Shown: positions 1 through 30,800 of the stretch, piece after piece
Layout: each line of letters starts with the position of its first letter
Position numbering within the stretch: position 1 is the first letter of the stretch
Origin: Lineus longissimus
Taxonomy: Eukaryota > Nemertea > Pilidiophora > Heteronemertea > Lineidae
Assembly: GCF_910592395.1 (NCBI RefSeq)
Contig: NC_088324.1
Span: 10,566,953 to 10,630,952, forward strand
Direction of reading: 5' to 3'
DNA length: 64,000 nt
Notes under the pieces: model-generated
Told to the model about the DNA's origin: nothing
Database searches by the model: none
What the model saw: the letters and a program-made list of their open reading frames with translations, nothing else
Program-made: the position numbers and the translations under genes

Positions 1-612
1 TTTTGTATTTAAAGCGCGAACCGACTGCATGCATCCAGCTACCCGGAAGTTTCCATGTTGCAGCTCCGCTTTTTCAACATGCCGGCACTCTTTCTCTCTG
101 AAATACTTGTGTATGCTTCAGTCATACAAAATAACCGCCACAGGGTCCGAGTCTGTGGACAAATGGTTGGTTTAATTTGTCTCTTCGATATTGCTCCTTT
201 GATATTGCATTATATTTTCATTGCAATTCAATCTATCTGTTCACTGGAGATGGCCTACAGTTTCACCTTTGTCCACCTTCTTCAGGAATGATGTTGTTCA
301 AGTCGGATCTCGCAACTTCCTCTTTCTCTCCGACCTGCCCACCGGAACAGGTGAGACCTGATTCTACCACCAATGCTGTGCAACTGATTTCTACTGGAGG
401 GCATTGATTTTAAAGGAGAGCTGTCGATATTTGTAGGCTACTCCCTCACCCTCCTGATAAAGATTAAATTCGGGAAATCTTGGAAATCATCTGAATTGAC
501 CTACCTTAATGTTTGCCTTTCCATAGTTTGAGGTATCGTGGCTTGTTCCAATACTACATAATAGTAATATCCATCAGGTAGACACAAAAGATCACAGGCA
601 TGAACAACTTAC
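1..612. other. Intergenic, possible weak minus exon
   Basis: No convincing gene. Positions 267-357 on the minus strand look exon-like: an AG precedes the block, a GT follows it, and one frame is open across it. That frame does not join in phase to the better candidate exon at 613-914. The phase-compatible frame reaches a stop inside the block, so it could only be a short terminal exon. Confidence 0.3.
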
Positions 613-914
613 TGATGCGGTGTGGTATAGCCTTCGAGAAACACTGCCTCAAGAGCCAGGCTCCAGAGGCCTACAGGTTGTTGTTTTGTATACATGCTAG
701 AGTATATACGTTGCAGTTCCGTCTTATCTGTCATGACAGTTCTACAAGAAACCAACCTGTTCATACTGGGGGCTACCTGCTTGGTGTATTCAGCAAAACC
801 GTGAAGGACTAGCATTTGAGCTGAAGGAGTCGCCGCAAGCGGCTGCTTAATTAACAACGCTTCGCCTTTTGCTGGGGCTTTTGGTTTCGGAATCATACCG
901 ATGTGCGGTCTTTC
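613..914 (-). CDS. Possible single exon of an unrecognised minus-strand gene
   Basis: The reading frame is open for about 100 codons. It is preceded on the minus strand by a T-rich stretch ending in TTAG (next to 914) and followed by a strong donor, CA|GTAAGT (next to 613), leaving phase 2. An in-frame ATG lies at 896. The peptide starts with a Pro/Lys-rich stretch (MIPKPKAPAKG) and has no membrane segment or domain that I recognise. The downstream exon is not certain; 267-357 is one candidate. It could be the edge of a gene extending beyond the left window border, or chance. The composition looks more protein-like than the neighbouring open frames. Confidence 0.3.
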
Positions 915-3900
915 CTAATAAAACACGGATGCTGAAAAAATTGTATGTGTGATAACAAGTCCAACTAAATGAATCACTGAAAGTACATTTTTGGTATTTT
1001 AGTACTATAGTCTAATTCATTGTCAGCTCATTTCACCATATCACGAATATATTTTATGACTTCACCCGAAAGAACACCATAAACGTGATATTTTATTCAA
1101 TGATAACACCACAGGTGCTTGGAAAGGGTACGTTTTGCACCTGAATTACTAAGTAATATACGTCATTGCAAGAAATAGTGGAAATAGGCAAAGAATTGTT
1201 GTGATGAGAAACATTCGTAGCCAGGTTTTCAGGTGATACAAACTGAAAGGAAGGGGGTTTCCTGATTCAGGGCGTTAATGGGTTATCAGAACATTCACCA
1301 GAAACTAATCATGATTTTGATAGAAGCTATGATGCGTCCACTCTTGGTAACAAGCCAAATAACAGACTTCACCGACGTAACAAAACCTCTTACAACCCAC
1401 CCGCCGCTTCAGTTGATGAAATGTGACATTCTACTTAAAAATTCTACCGGTATGAATGAGTTCTGTATCCAACTATCCTTTCTCCTTGGTTTAACTGAAT
1501 GGCATGGCGCTAGCTGCAGTCCATATTGAACAAATCCAGCATTGACTGGCTAACTTGACTACCAACGGCATCAATGCCTATACATAATACACCGAGCGCT
1601 CTTATCAACAATTAACGGTGTTTCATGCAGCAGACATTCTGTGGTATTGGTAACGAGATTTAGGGATGAGAGAGGGTTGTACCAACGTGTTGAATAAATA
1701 AAGGAAACTTCATGGAAAATCAACCGTTTTTGCTGTGTGAATTTAAACAAATGAGATGAGAGGCACGTACGGTGCATACATATTAGTATATACATTGTAA
1801 ACGCCCAACGATTTATTAATGCAACGCAACCAAAAACGTGGTAATGCAATGATGGATTCTGTAAAATACGTCGATGGATTGGGATAAGTGTACATGCGGA
1901 TGGGTCAATTATTTCAGGTTTCTGACACCTTACCACATTGGAACCTAAGTGGAATATTCCGATATCGACGGGCGATTGGCGCTATCGGTCAAGTACGTTG
2001 TACATTCTACAAGTGATAAACTGGATTACATCTTCGTCAAAACTGTGTCATCATTATTCGTCTTTATTCAGATTTTGGTAAGTATTTTATTTAGATATAT
2101 ACAATTTAGCCATCGATGGAATCCACAGATATATCGGGTGTCTCAGAAAAAAGTCGCGAAATATCTCAGTGATGGGGGTATCACCACAGGTCCCTATTTC
2201 AACGCATTACCCATGAAAAGTACCCTCAATGTGGCTAAAGTTTTTCATTCGAAATTCGCCCGAGCGAATGTGGATGTGTGACAACTATAGAAAAGGGAAG
2301 CTGGTCTATCTTCTTCAAAATCAGTCCATATGACATGCCCCAAACTTGCAGCGTCAATGAGAAATCGCCTTGAGACCACGCCCAGCCGACACCTGGCGAA
2401 AAGGAAGGCCATCAAGAATTCTCCAGCACCGACAGAGTTGAAGCTAGTGATAAAAATCCGTGTACTTGGGCGTTAGCATTCCACGCAGCCTGCAGTTGTA
2501 TGATGAATTGCTGGTGTTAACCTAGTAATTCTTTCTCGGGATCTGTCAAATAAGATGAAAATCATTCATCGGAACAATGTTTGCTGTCAAATATGTTGTT
2601 AAAGGTAGAAATAATAATGTAAGGCCATTAATCAATGAGAAATTAATGAAATTATTCGGGCTGGTTAATGGGATCATACCATTGGTAATGAGAAATACAG
2701 TAATAATGATGGGTCAATACGAAATACACACATAGTGATCATGTTTTATACCAGCAAATATGGCTAACAGGATATTCTTAAATGAATCTCTAAACGAAGT
2801 TATCAAATGACCATAAGGATTTCCCAAACAAAGTCGTGTCACCAGAACATCCAGATTAGATTCTTAATACGATCCTACACCGGCCGTGTGTCAGCATTAG
2901 CGTACATGTACCTTGTGTATCAACTTTATTCTTGGTTAAATCGGATGAGTCGGAATATTTTATCATAAATGTACTATACAAGACAAAAACTTCACTAATG
3001 AATCCGATCGCTATGAGCTGATTAATGCTGTCTGTTGTCTAATGGAACACCTTCCTCATCAAGATCTGATGAATGGACTTAATGGGTCACTCAATGTTAA
3101 CGCATGATAATTTTTACTGTACTGAATCAATTTTTTGTTACTTGACGGATGCATAGTGGGAACCATCATGCGAGCATTATGTTATGAATTATCAAATTTC
3201 AATCGGATGAATATGGTCAGGATTGTGACGTGAATGGGGCACTTAAAAAATTGGGACCCACTCAGCCTACAACAGACTAATTTTGTGCCCAATGACGAGT
3301 GGCGAAAACACGCCAACACTTCCACGAAGTGACGGCAAAAATCAATTATGGAAGGATTTTTTGCGCGTCGGCTTTCCCGTCCTCTCGTTGCTTCCCAATT
3401 TTAACAGACTGAGATAGGAGATAGAAGATAATGATAATATTCCCAAAATATTGCAGTTCGTTAGACAATTGATTCGGCTCTATAGCCCCACCTGGGCCAG
3501 CAGCATGTATATATGTCAGCTTGGATCCACTACTACAAGATTCCTGGTGAAGATCTCAGATGCATGAAATACCAGAAATATAGAAATCGATGACCAGCCC
3601 AAAAATAATTGATACACAAACGGTCTGAACACCTCATGTCCAGATGCCATTAGCGCTAATGGAACTATAGCAGGCTTTATGACGTAGGCGCCTAGTTTGA
3701 CGTGTTTTTTTCTGTGGGTTTTATGGTGACTGATTGATCGCTTATTGATCTGTTGGTCATGATATCGTAACGTGGCTGTGACACATCCGCGACCTCGTGG
3801 TGTAATGGAAGTCTGTGTTGGCAGAGAGAATATCCTTCGATCTGCTTGGAGGATGATTGGATCGTCAGCCGTGGTATACGGAGCCTAAATTTCGGACATA

Positions 3901-5950
3901 AAGTCATTCGACGAAAGGTCGATACTCCATCAAATGTGCTGTCAAGTCAAGCATTGTTTTATCCAATAGGCCGTCGTCTGTTTTTAAAATCATTTTCCAA
4001 AATGTCCAACATAATCGAATGAGGCTAACACCCAGTATGTTGTAATTTTGTTACATGCTATATAGAGAGTTTGGCTTACGAGAAAGCTTTTCTTTTTTTT
4101 ATTACAATTACAAGAAATAATATCATTACTTAGTATACCTACGGCAGAAGCAATGAAGGCTACACATGACACTTTCGTTAACACTGTCCCTTTTAATGAT
4201 GAGACACATAAACTCAAATGCTGCTGCAAATAAGTACACCCAATAACACTTCAACGAGCTCCAATCGTTTAAAGAGAAATATTACTGCACACATACAGCA
4301 CATGACATTTACAGATTCGCTCTTGCTATGAATATTGAAAGTGTAAGTGACATTACATGTCAGGCGGAAAAAGAGTCAATTTAGTTGCGATTGTGACATT
4401 GTGCTGATTAAGACATGTTTCTATGGTTCAACTGACAGCATCAATCGTAGGTTAAACCGAGTTCATATATGATTATCATTGTCAGCTTTGGATGGGAGTC
4501 TAATTTAGATATAATGTTTCTACATGAAATGTATACTGAGCGTACGAGTTTAAGAGTTTTTAAGTATTTCATTGATCAAAAGAGCCCAGTAAAAGCGTTC
4601 AATGCTCGTCCATACTCATAATTTATGTACACGGTATGTACATTTCGCTGCATCACCAAAGGCACCAATTACATTGTACTAATGTACCTGACATTTAGGA
4701 TATCCTCATCCTATATTCACAAAAGAGCAACCAGAATTCAACCATCCGCAGACCTAAAGCACTAGTAACATTGGATAGAGAACACTTTAGTTTTACCGCT
4801 TTTGGCAACTATCAGAGCTTTTACATTTCCTGTCACAAGCTTTATTCATAGAATACTTTTGGTATTTTACAATTATGTAATTCACGTGGATGCAATCATC
4901 ATAAAGCTCGTGTACATGCATGACAGGTAACCTTGAAAGCTGCAGCCTCACTCATTTCATTTCATTCATGCAATAGAATCGGTCGTGATGTTCCCACACT
5001 CCTAACGATTCGTTCTAATCAAATGGACATCGATTTCACCAGCGTGAACGCCCGGCTACGTATTTTCCGAATGGTCGTTAAATCAACATGGCTAAGTGGC
5101 TGTACCTTGGCGAAAAATGTTGATAGTTTTCCATGAAAATACTAAATTGTGTGAACTGCGTACTAAGGTCAATCGATTGTTTGCAGAGACAGCCAATGAA
5201 TATGGCCTGCCAGGATAAAAGTTTTTGGTACGAATGTTGGAAAGTAGTCTTTTTCGAAGCATACGTAGAAGCACGAATCAATTTTCACTTTGAATGATTA
5301 AAAATGTAACAGACCCACTCGTGATAAAATCAATTAAAAATACTGCCGTTGCCTCGTATGATAGTCTCTTGAAATGTGGAAATTGAATGCAGAAAGCGAA
5401 AAGCGAAATGTGGATATTTAATGCAGAAAGCGAGTCTACTTCAAATTTCTCCTCTTAATCATAATTTCAGACAATGTAAGACCTTCTCATGTAACCAGCA
5501 CCTCCAAGTATAATTGATACAGTAAAGTGGAAAGGTATACTTAGTACATCACAGAGTTATTGTTTTGCATCGCGCACCATATTGCTAATTGAAATTACAT
5601 GCGATGTGTGTTTGGTGGCTTTGAGCAGGTATCAGCCGGCTTTGTTTTTTTTTCTTCAGAGACGAGTGATAAGGCCGTACAGTTTTACCTATTATGGCAT
5701 TTTACTAGTGTCAAAGCATATTCCAACGCCATTCGTCACAAATAATCCAGTCGCAGTCCTAGGAACGGGGAAGAAGTCATCTGACCAACACAAAAGATAC
5801 CCGAAGTGGAGGGCCTTGTGATGATCTTGTAACATAAAACATGCTTTCTATCTGCCATGACAAAAACTCATCGTTTCACTCAAAGATAGCCTCGCTTACC
5901 ATCTCAAAATAGGAATACTTGAATTAAGGAACGGTTCGACAGCTCACGTG
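915..5950. other. Intergenic / upstream region of the TMC gene
   Basis: About 5 kb of AT-rich sequence. Open frames here (for example 1571-1936 minus and 1949-2281 plus) lack family resemblance and splice context. A 34-bp direct duplication lies at 5371-5433. An E-box-like CACGTG sits at 5945-5950, directly before the TMC start codon. I see no TATA box or transcription start that I could defend. Confidence 0.5.
5371..5433. repeat. Two-copy 34-bp tandem duplication
   Basis: Two adjacent, nearly identical copies begin with GAAATGTGGA at 5371 and at 5405 and end with GCAGAAAGCGA. It is a small local duplication in non-coding DNA. Confidence 0.8.
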
Positions 5951-22608
<16,658 letters not shown>

Positions 22609-23273
22609 TGAAGTTTGGTTGAGGAGGTACAAGTATGGTTTCACCTTCTTTGGATGTTGACCTGCTTTGTCACGATCCTCCCATCCTTCCCTGGAATTTA
22701 TACCACGCATACATGACACTACAAGCACAACCTCACCTATCATATCACACGCAGGTCCTTTAACTGTTACACACAATTAGTCTAGTCATTTTATAGATCT
22801 CAGCAAATAGGGACAACAAATCGCATGAAGAGCTACTTTGACACGATAGAAAGAATCACCGTGACAGTCACAATTCCTTTTATTTCACACTGAGTTTCCT
22901 GCAGAAACTGCACAATATAGACAAATACATGTACTCCACTTCCATATTATTTTATTTACACCTATAACCTTCCATGTATTCTGCCATTTCATCCTTGGCC
23001 TAAATGTAGGACTGGTGCCAACTTTAGATCCTCAAACCTAGCAACTGACAGGTATAGGGAACATTGGTTCGTGGCACATGGTCTGCAAGTATTGTTTGAC
23101 CGATGTATGGCTCCAGTACAGGCCAATGCCTACAGAATATATTTCTACTTTCAAGTTAGCTGTAGCAGAAAGAGACCACATCTCTAGATTAAGGGTGCAA
23201 TATATGCCATAGTTGTAGATGATACCTATGTCTTTAACAGAATGGATTCGAAGCAGTGTTAATATTTGTTGGT

Positions 23274-23500
23274 CAGTGTTCTCCACAAGGCCATTTGTCA
23301 GGGTGGCCCACCCTACCTTGGCAGCTTACCACCCGAACTTGGAAGAGCCACCCTACCTTGCTCTTAGAACTTTGTAGAGGGTTTCTATGGGCCACCCGAC
23401 CTTAAATTGCTTGTCAACCTACCTTGTGTTGCTCACTGGAAAAACGTTTTGAAAATCAAGGGTACCACCCTACCTTGAGAAAACCCTGTGGAGAACACTG
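23274..23500. mobile_element. Non-autonomous DNA element with internal sub-repeats
   Basis: The ends are inverted repeats (CAGTGTTCTCCACA and TGTGGAGAACACTG), flanked on both sides by TTGGT, a likely 5-bp target duplication. Inside, a CACCCTACCTTG motif recurs about five times with small changes. A related right end (TGGAGAACACTG) appears near 38091-38102 in a RALGPS intron. The ends resemble hAT-type CAGTG termini, which is inference. Confidence 0.7.
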
Positions 23501-24358
23501 TTGGTATGCTGAATCTGGGTCAGAATCTTCAATTAACTGGCCAATTTCTAAACAGAAGATGTAAGTATGTAATGAAAGAAAAACTTACAATCCATTCAAC
23601 AACTTGACTGAACTGTTTCAGGCACTGTAATAAACCCTTTGGAATCTCAAGTCTTCATTTAAATCGTTTAATTTTCCCTTTCAGAAATACACGACAGCCA
23701 TCTGAACTAGACATCAAGAGATTCTAGTCATGTGGTGGACAAATCAATAGACTGACCAAGGACAGCTATTGCCCGATTCACTGACTCATGTTGGACTGTA
23801 CTTGTGTTTCAAGAACTATAAAACATCCAAGATTTCAAGGAGGAGAGGCATGAAATAACGGTTGGCCGGCACTTATGTCAAGTTTAGAGTTCCTGCGTAG
23901 AGGGGTGCTCAAGTTACATACATTCACAAGGGTGTACGAAGAGTTCTTTGTACATTGGTGAACATTTACTGAAGTATCTCAGAATAGACAGGAACTCTGA
24001 AACTATTACATCAGTGCGAACCTGGCATTATAAGTAGTGTGTCAATAGGGAGGACCACCAGCGTGTCTTGAGGGAGGATCACGAGGTCTGAAACCCTGCT
24101 CGTGCAGTGTATAGATTTAGTACAGGACTACTTTTACTTGAAGACTAGTGAAATGAATACATCAGTACATGAACATGCACTTCAATAGATTACTGGAGCT
24201 GTAAATTCATAGCGAGTTCAGGCTGACGTCTATCAAATTATGCTGTTATTCAATAACATGTTTTTCTTATTCAACTGTATAGTTTGTTATGTTTACTGAT
24301 ACTAGTCCAGAACTAGTATTGTTATATAGATAGGTTACATGTACAGATAGAGTAGTAA

Positions 24359-24364
24359 AATAAA
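24359..24364 (+). promoter_or_regulatory. Poly(A) signal AATAAA for the TMC gene
   Basis: Canonical hexamer about 1.75 kb after the TMC stop, followed by a T/TG-rich stretch. The opposing WDR46 signal lies about 340 bp further on, so the two genes end tail-to-tail. Confidence 0.65.
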
Positions 24365-24705
24365 GTTTATATTTTAGTTAAATCCTGTTGTTTCAAAGAG
24401 TTTTGAAAAACACATTAATCACCCACTTTCTAAAGAAAATCAACCCTCAATACAACCTTTCGATTGATTGCAGACGTCCGCTCTTTTGATTGGACAATCT
24501 ATTCTAAGCAACCCAACTTTTTTGCATTTGGAAATACCTGAATTGGATACATCCTGATACCCACAATTCAGGCTAGAATATTCCTTTGAGGGCTATGAAT
24601 CAACGACTGGCAGAAGTCTGAAAAAAATTCCCAATTTTGCATTTGATTATGAAACAGATCATGAATTAAAGAAAACGCTTAAGACAAAGATTATAAAATA
24701 TCTAG

Positions 24706-24711
24706 TTTATT
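24706..24711 (-). promoter_or_regulatory. Poly(A) signal AATAAA (minus) for WDR46
   Basis: TTTATT on the plus strand is AATAAA on the minus strand, about 120 nt beyond the WDR46 stop codon. That is a normal short 3'UTR for a housekeeping gene. Confidence 0.65.
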
Positions 24712-24827
24712 TACAGCACAGATAATCTTAGTCACACCAAGAAATAAGGGTCCATCAAGCTATCGGGATCGAAGAATATTGACATAACAAAAATCAGATG
24801 TCAAAGTCGATTAGTTCATGTGTTCTG

Positions 24828-27800
24828 TCACTTTTTCTTGAACCTATCAAGTGCACTTGTCGTTACATTTGGACGTTGTTCCCTCTTCCCTCCTGATTTC
24901 ATTTTCTGCTTCTCTTTCATGACCTGCTTGATGTGTTCCTTCTTTTTCTCGAACTGTACACCCCTCTTCCGATTCTCAACTCGACCGGCTTTGCTCTTCC
25001 CCTTCTTCTTGTAGCGGGGTTCAAAGTCCACCTTCTTTGGCTTGAGATACTGAGAAAAAATGGAATAACCATATATAAGACTAATCGCTAATGGATTGAA
25101 AAAGATTTTCATTGGTCAAAACAGGGCTATATTGGGTGTGGTGGTTTACAGTACATCATAATGATCATGACAAGAATCTAGAGTCTTACCAATAACTTAT
25201 TCCTCTCATCGAGTTTTTCCTGTAAAGTCTTCACGTCAACCTCACCAAGTTTACTCGTGTCCAGTGTAATTAGATCAGGCTGAATCTACGAAGAAAAATA
25301 GCAAAACAATGAATTTTACAGACAATTTAAACATATTTTGTAACAACATGTCAAGAGGTAAAATCAACTCCAACTGAATGGAAATATTCCCAACATACTT
25401 ACATACATGTAGTTCCAAACCAATGGCAAAACCTGTGAAATTCCATAAAAGTTGTGGCAAATCTATGATCTAAACAAGCTACTTGAAGTGGAGCATAACT
25501 ATCTTTCAGGAATACCATACCATTGATGATGCATGTCATTTTTTTTATTCAATTGGCTAACAGATTTCCTCCCAGGAATATAAGGACATCTCATGCCTAC
25601 AATTTTCTTTTCGGAGGCCACAAAATCACTTCTAGAAGAGACATCCTACCTTTTCCAATAACATGTTGACCTCAGCATGTCGTCTTTGCTTCTTTGTCTG
25701 GTAAGGATTCTCTTCCAAGGCATCAAAGTTGGCAACTCCGGCACCTAGGTGAAACATAAAGTTCAGTAGGTTAAACATCTAAAGCTTACTGACTTGAAAC
25801 ACTGATTTCTCCTAACAGGACACTGAAATTAATCAGAACACTACAAAGAGCATGTTTTTTTCACTTTGCACAGTGTTCTGGATTTCAAACAGTTCACTGC
25901 ACAAATGCAAGTGTAGTGAAGCACTAGCATTCCATATCATGCATGCTCTGTCCAATGCTCGTTGACAAGATGACCTGAACCACTAACTATGGGAAGGACT
26001 GGACAAAGACAACAGATGACAGCAGACAACGGCCAAACTGACTGCAGCACCACTGAGATAATGAATTAGTGAAGAAGCAGAACTAGAAGGAAAAAACTAC
26101 CTGGTATTAATAAACTACTATAGCCTTGTCCGTGACTGGCACCTATGACATCTTCATAAGGACAGAACTGGAGATCCTGTACTGTCGAGGCCAGCTGGTG
26201 CTGCATGTAGGGTGATGTGGCTGTGCGCGTGCAACAATCTCGGAAGACCTGAAAAGACAGCAGATAATCAGCAACAAGAAAGTGTGCCATGTGATACAGC
26301 AAGATTTACTACCTCTAATTGACCATGCATGCCTACAAGGCCTTCGACCGTATGATGATGATGATGATGATGACCAAGTTTAGAGCCAATTATATTGGCC
26401 GTTAGAACCTGGATAATATGCCAAGTCTCATGTACACATATTTGTTTTATAGATAGATTGGACCCTAGCCTTGACCTATCCTACTCTTACCACTTATGCC
26501 ACGATTTGTATCAAGCTACATTTACAGCCTATATATAGGGGCTTACATGTACGAGTGTAATTTGGTGAAATCCTACTTCAGACGCGCTACATGAACCTGG
26601 TATAATCATGCTACATGCATCTGGTATCATGCTACATGTACATATATGCGTTCGACCCCAGTAGCATTACTTATGCTGTAGTCCTGGTACTATCATACAT
26701 ACATCATGTTTGTAACTTAGCAACGGCTAGCTAATAAAGCGAAAAGAAGTAGCTTGACAAAGACAAACTAACAGTTACCTAGGTTGAGGGTACAGCAGTG
26801 ACCAACACCAGGCATGGGGATCAAACTTAATGGGTAAAAGAAACAGGTGAGAACAAGTATAAGTTCATACACCCAATAGGGGAAACAGGTAAATGGAGGG
26901 AATGAGTTACCACTGGCACCATCCACAATACAATTACAAGCAACAAGGTTAACAGGTATATGTACATGTAATGACGAGAAAAAGACTTCAGGGGAAAAGT
27001 TACAGGGTACAAGAAATAGATCGGAATATTTATTGATGGTTACAGGAAATAGGGGTGACAGGTTCATGTACAGGTGACTGTACAATAGAGTTAGAAGTTA
27101 CAAAGTTTACCACTAGTTTGAGAGAACTGTCAATGGTGGTATCATTAAGGCAGGGCAATAGGGAGTACAAGTAATAGAGAATACAGGTGCAGAGGGGACA
27201 AGTTGTAGCAAGTTTAACCAAAGACAACATGTAGTTTAAGTTGGACGGAACAGTAAAGGGTGTTATCATGAAGAGCACAGGCAATCGGGGTATACTTATT
27301 AGAGAAACAGGTACAGATAGTTCATAGTAGTGAGTACATCAAATATGCAGAGATGTTGTGTCCACAATGCCTTACCTGAACCACACTTCCAATTCCTGCA
27401 CCAAGGAGACCAGTCTGGCTGAACGAGAGGCTGCTAGCACCAGCATGCACCTTGTACGACTGCAACATCTTCAACATTCGCAGATCCCAGATCTTGATGG
27501 TGCGGTCAACACCGGATGTGGCCATGTAGCTGTAATGTAAACAAATTGGCGTAGGTACAGAGAAAGGGTTAATGCTGGCTAGTCAAATTATGATACCACA
27601 ATTGAGTCAGAAAAATTGTGCTGAGAAGTATATCAGATCAAATGCCCAGAATGGTTACTTTATCTCAATCTCAACCAGAAACATAAGCATGGATTCAAGA
27701 TAGAGGGACTAAAAAGGTGCTTACTTTCCCTTCTTGTCGACTGTCAGAGATCTCACTGCACCACTATGACAAAGCATCTTGACTAGAGGTTCCTTCACAT

Positions 27801-30800
27801 TTGGCGACCATAAACTCACAACTCCTGAAAGTAAACAGAAATGGTTTTGTAAGTATGAATAACGCTCCTCAAGACCAACACAAACAGGCTTGCAGTACCG
27901 CCTAATGCAAATGACGACGATGAAACTAGGGCTATACATCCAAAAGCCATTATCAAGTACTTCCTATTGATGTGTCGTTGTGACTCCTTATCTCACTACA
28001 GCTTTCAAGTATAAATCACCTGACAGCTAACTGCTCATTAGTGAACCATATTCGCACCGATGGACCACCAGAGTTGTATTTCATTATCTTTTGGCCTAAG
28101 GGGCCAACTTTCCTAATGAAATATGTTTTACCTGCCGAGTGTCCAAGATGTACAATAGCATTGCTCGGATTCTGGCACATGACTCCAAGACGACCCAATC
28201 CCGTCGAGATGCCTGCTACCTTCTGCCCGATGGACACATCGAGATACGATAAATAACCTTTGGAATTCTGAAAGAGCAAACATCAATTTTGATAGAGGCT
28301 AGGAAAAGAACAGGAGTCTCATCTATAGGAGGTACCAATCTTAGCCAACTCAAGCAATCAATTAACTGCTCAAATATCCAAGATCTTTTAATTTGTCAGA
28401 AACATGGCTGGATGCAGCAGAGCAAGATGGTGCCTAGCTGCCAGTGACAGAAGACAGACTTATTCTTGCAGATATTCACATTAATCAGTGAGGCCAAGAG
28501 TCGAAGCCATCGGCCACATTATGTCCCTAACACTTTTGATGGCTTAAACAATCATGATGCAGTTAAGTTAGTAGGTAAGCATATGGCTAAATAGAAACCC
28601 TACTTACTGAAGAAACTAAAAGGAAGTGATATGGCAGGAATTCTAGCTGTAACACACAGTCAAGAGATTTCAAACAATGCAGTTCTATTCCCTGGTTATC
28701 GTAGATGTACGTCCATTGTTTCTGGGCTACTGCAAACATTGTCTCTATGTGCAACCACCTAAAATTGAGAGAAGAATTTCAGGAGGTTTTTTTTCGATGT
28801 CCACTTCTGAAGGAAAAAGGGTGTGTTCCACAATCAGAGGCGATTTGCCATTTGAGCAGCACTGGTTTAAGACCATATCACTGATGTCTGACAGATTGTC
28901 CATTCGCAGTCAACAAATGATGGACCTTACAATATTTTTGTTGAGTTACTCAGTTAGATACCTACTGCACAGCATGGATAGTTTCCATCACATTCATTTC
29001 ACACATTAATTTCTTTGTCTGCCAGTCGATGGCAGCCGCATGGCCTTTCTTACCACCGAGCAGAAGATGCCTGCAATGGGAAGAGTTTCATTATCAAGGA
29101 GGTCAGCCACTACCAGAGGGTGGTCCATCAAAAAGACGCATCAAACTATTATTCAAACCCACTCGCTTCATATTTCACTTCAGGAAGATAACAAATGATT
29201 TGTCCAATACACTGGTCCTTCTGATCACAACATCAAAGACCAACAGAGACTGTGCTGCAGCACTTTTTTCGTTGATGCAACAATGCCTGTAGTGAAGTGT
29301 GGCAATGTCAATCAAGACGTTATCCACAGATTGCGCACTTTGTCAGCGATGTCAGCAGGGCCCAAGTCACAGACTGATGACCTCCAAAATGGATGCCCAA
29401 ATGAGGTCACTTACATATGCTGGATTATGACGGGAATAAGTGTGTCACTGCATTTCACCAATTGATGTCAATTACAGAGTTACTTGACCTTGCATATTAT
29501 CTTTAATTCCAGGCATGATTACATTGTAACCTTTTGATAAACACTTACCTTCCATTGCGTGTGAAGTTCATGTGGTAGGGACCAAACTGTGGCAGCTTTA
29601 GCTCAAAATACTGTAAAGAAGATGAAAGAAGTTAATCAATAGAAAGGATACTTATAATGAATTATCATTCGTTGATTTTCTCAATCCAGTATGTAATGGT
29701 ATGCAACCTCATGAGAGATTTTCCCAAAATCTATGCATGTCTGCCTATTTTCATCTTTTTGAATGATTTTTACATTGATTCAAAACCACCACCAAGGTGT
29801 CAAAATAGTGCATATTAAAACAGCTTAGTCAACATCAGCACAAAGGAAAGATTCAGTATAAAGCTTACTTTTTGTGCACTGGTGATATCAACAGCATCTG
29901 CTATATCTCTTTGTGATATTTTTGTGGCATCTTCATCATCATCAAACTGAAGAAATCTGAAAGACAAGTTCAGAGTTTTCAGTTTTCAGACAGAGAAGGG
30001 CAACTGTGAGTAAAACAAGGCCTGCCATTTGATAGAAGTTTGTTTGTACCAGAGGAACAGGGGGAAAACTACAGCATAGACCTAGTGACGTCATACATGT
30101 TATTTACAAGCTCTATTAATTCAACAATTTTACGACAATGTACAGTCTCACACAAGGGCAATTATAAGTTCAATAGAAACACACAGACCCAATGTCGAAA
30201 TAAAAATGATGACGATGATATTTTGAGAAAGGTTAAACCTACCCTTCCTCTTCTGGGAGTAATATCTCTGTCCTGGCAGCCTGTTTGAAGGCTTTGTTGT
30301 ATTTCTTCTGTTTTGTTGAGTAATCATGAGTAGCATCTTTTGTCACAAGGCCTTTCTGTAAAAAGAGTACACAATCCAAGCCAGCATATCAAGGACACAT
30401 GTGGTTTGACCACAAGCCCAACCCAAGGCCTACTGTCTTGGTCATGCTGATAAACCTCCAGCTTTACTAAATTATGAGAAAGATATGTTAATTTTATCGC
30501 TTTTAAGTCATAATGTGTATCACTGCCGTATCTATTTACCTCTGACATTTCCTCTCCTCTTTCATATTTCTTTATTCTCTCTTTTGGTATTGGAGCATCT
30601 CCAGGAAATTTATCAACCTGCAAAAAATCTTACATTAGATACAGTGTATCAAATTTGGACAATTCACACAATGAATATTACTGCAATTTTGAATTGAAAG
30701 AACAACCAAGATTGAATTGAACACTAAACATATTGAAGGATCAGTGATAGAGCAACTTTATTCCACATCAAAGCACATCATTCCATTGAAGGCCATGTTT

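Larger units (their letters stand above)
22609..24385 (+). other. TMC 3' untranslated region
   Basis: From the stop codon to just past the AATAAA at 24359-24364 there is no open frame worth calling. It contains the inverted-repeat element at 23274-23500. A CCCTTTTCAG at about 23674-23683 could act as an acceptor for a 3'UTR intron, but no matching donor stands out. Confidence 0.6.

Noticed and set aside
1571-1936. 121-codon minus open frame
   Set aside because: No domain, no splice context and random-looking composition.
1949-2281. 110-codon plus open frame
   Set aside because: No recognisable family and no supporting signals in AT-rich intergenic DNA.
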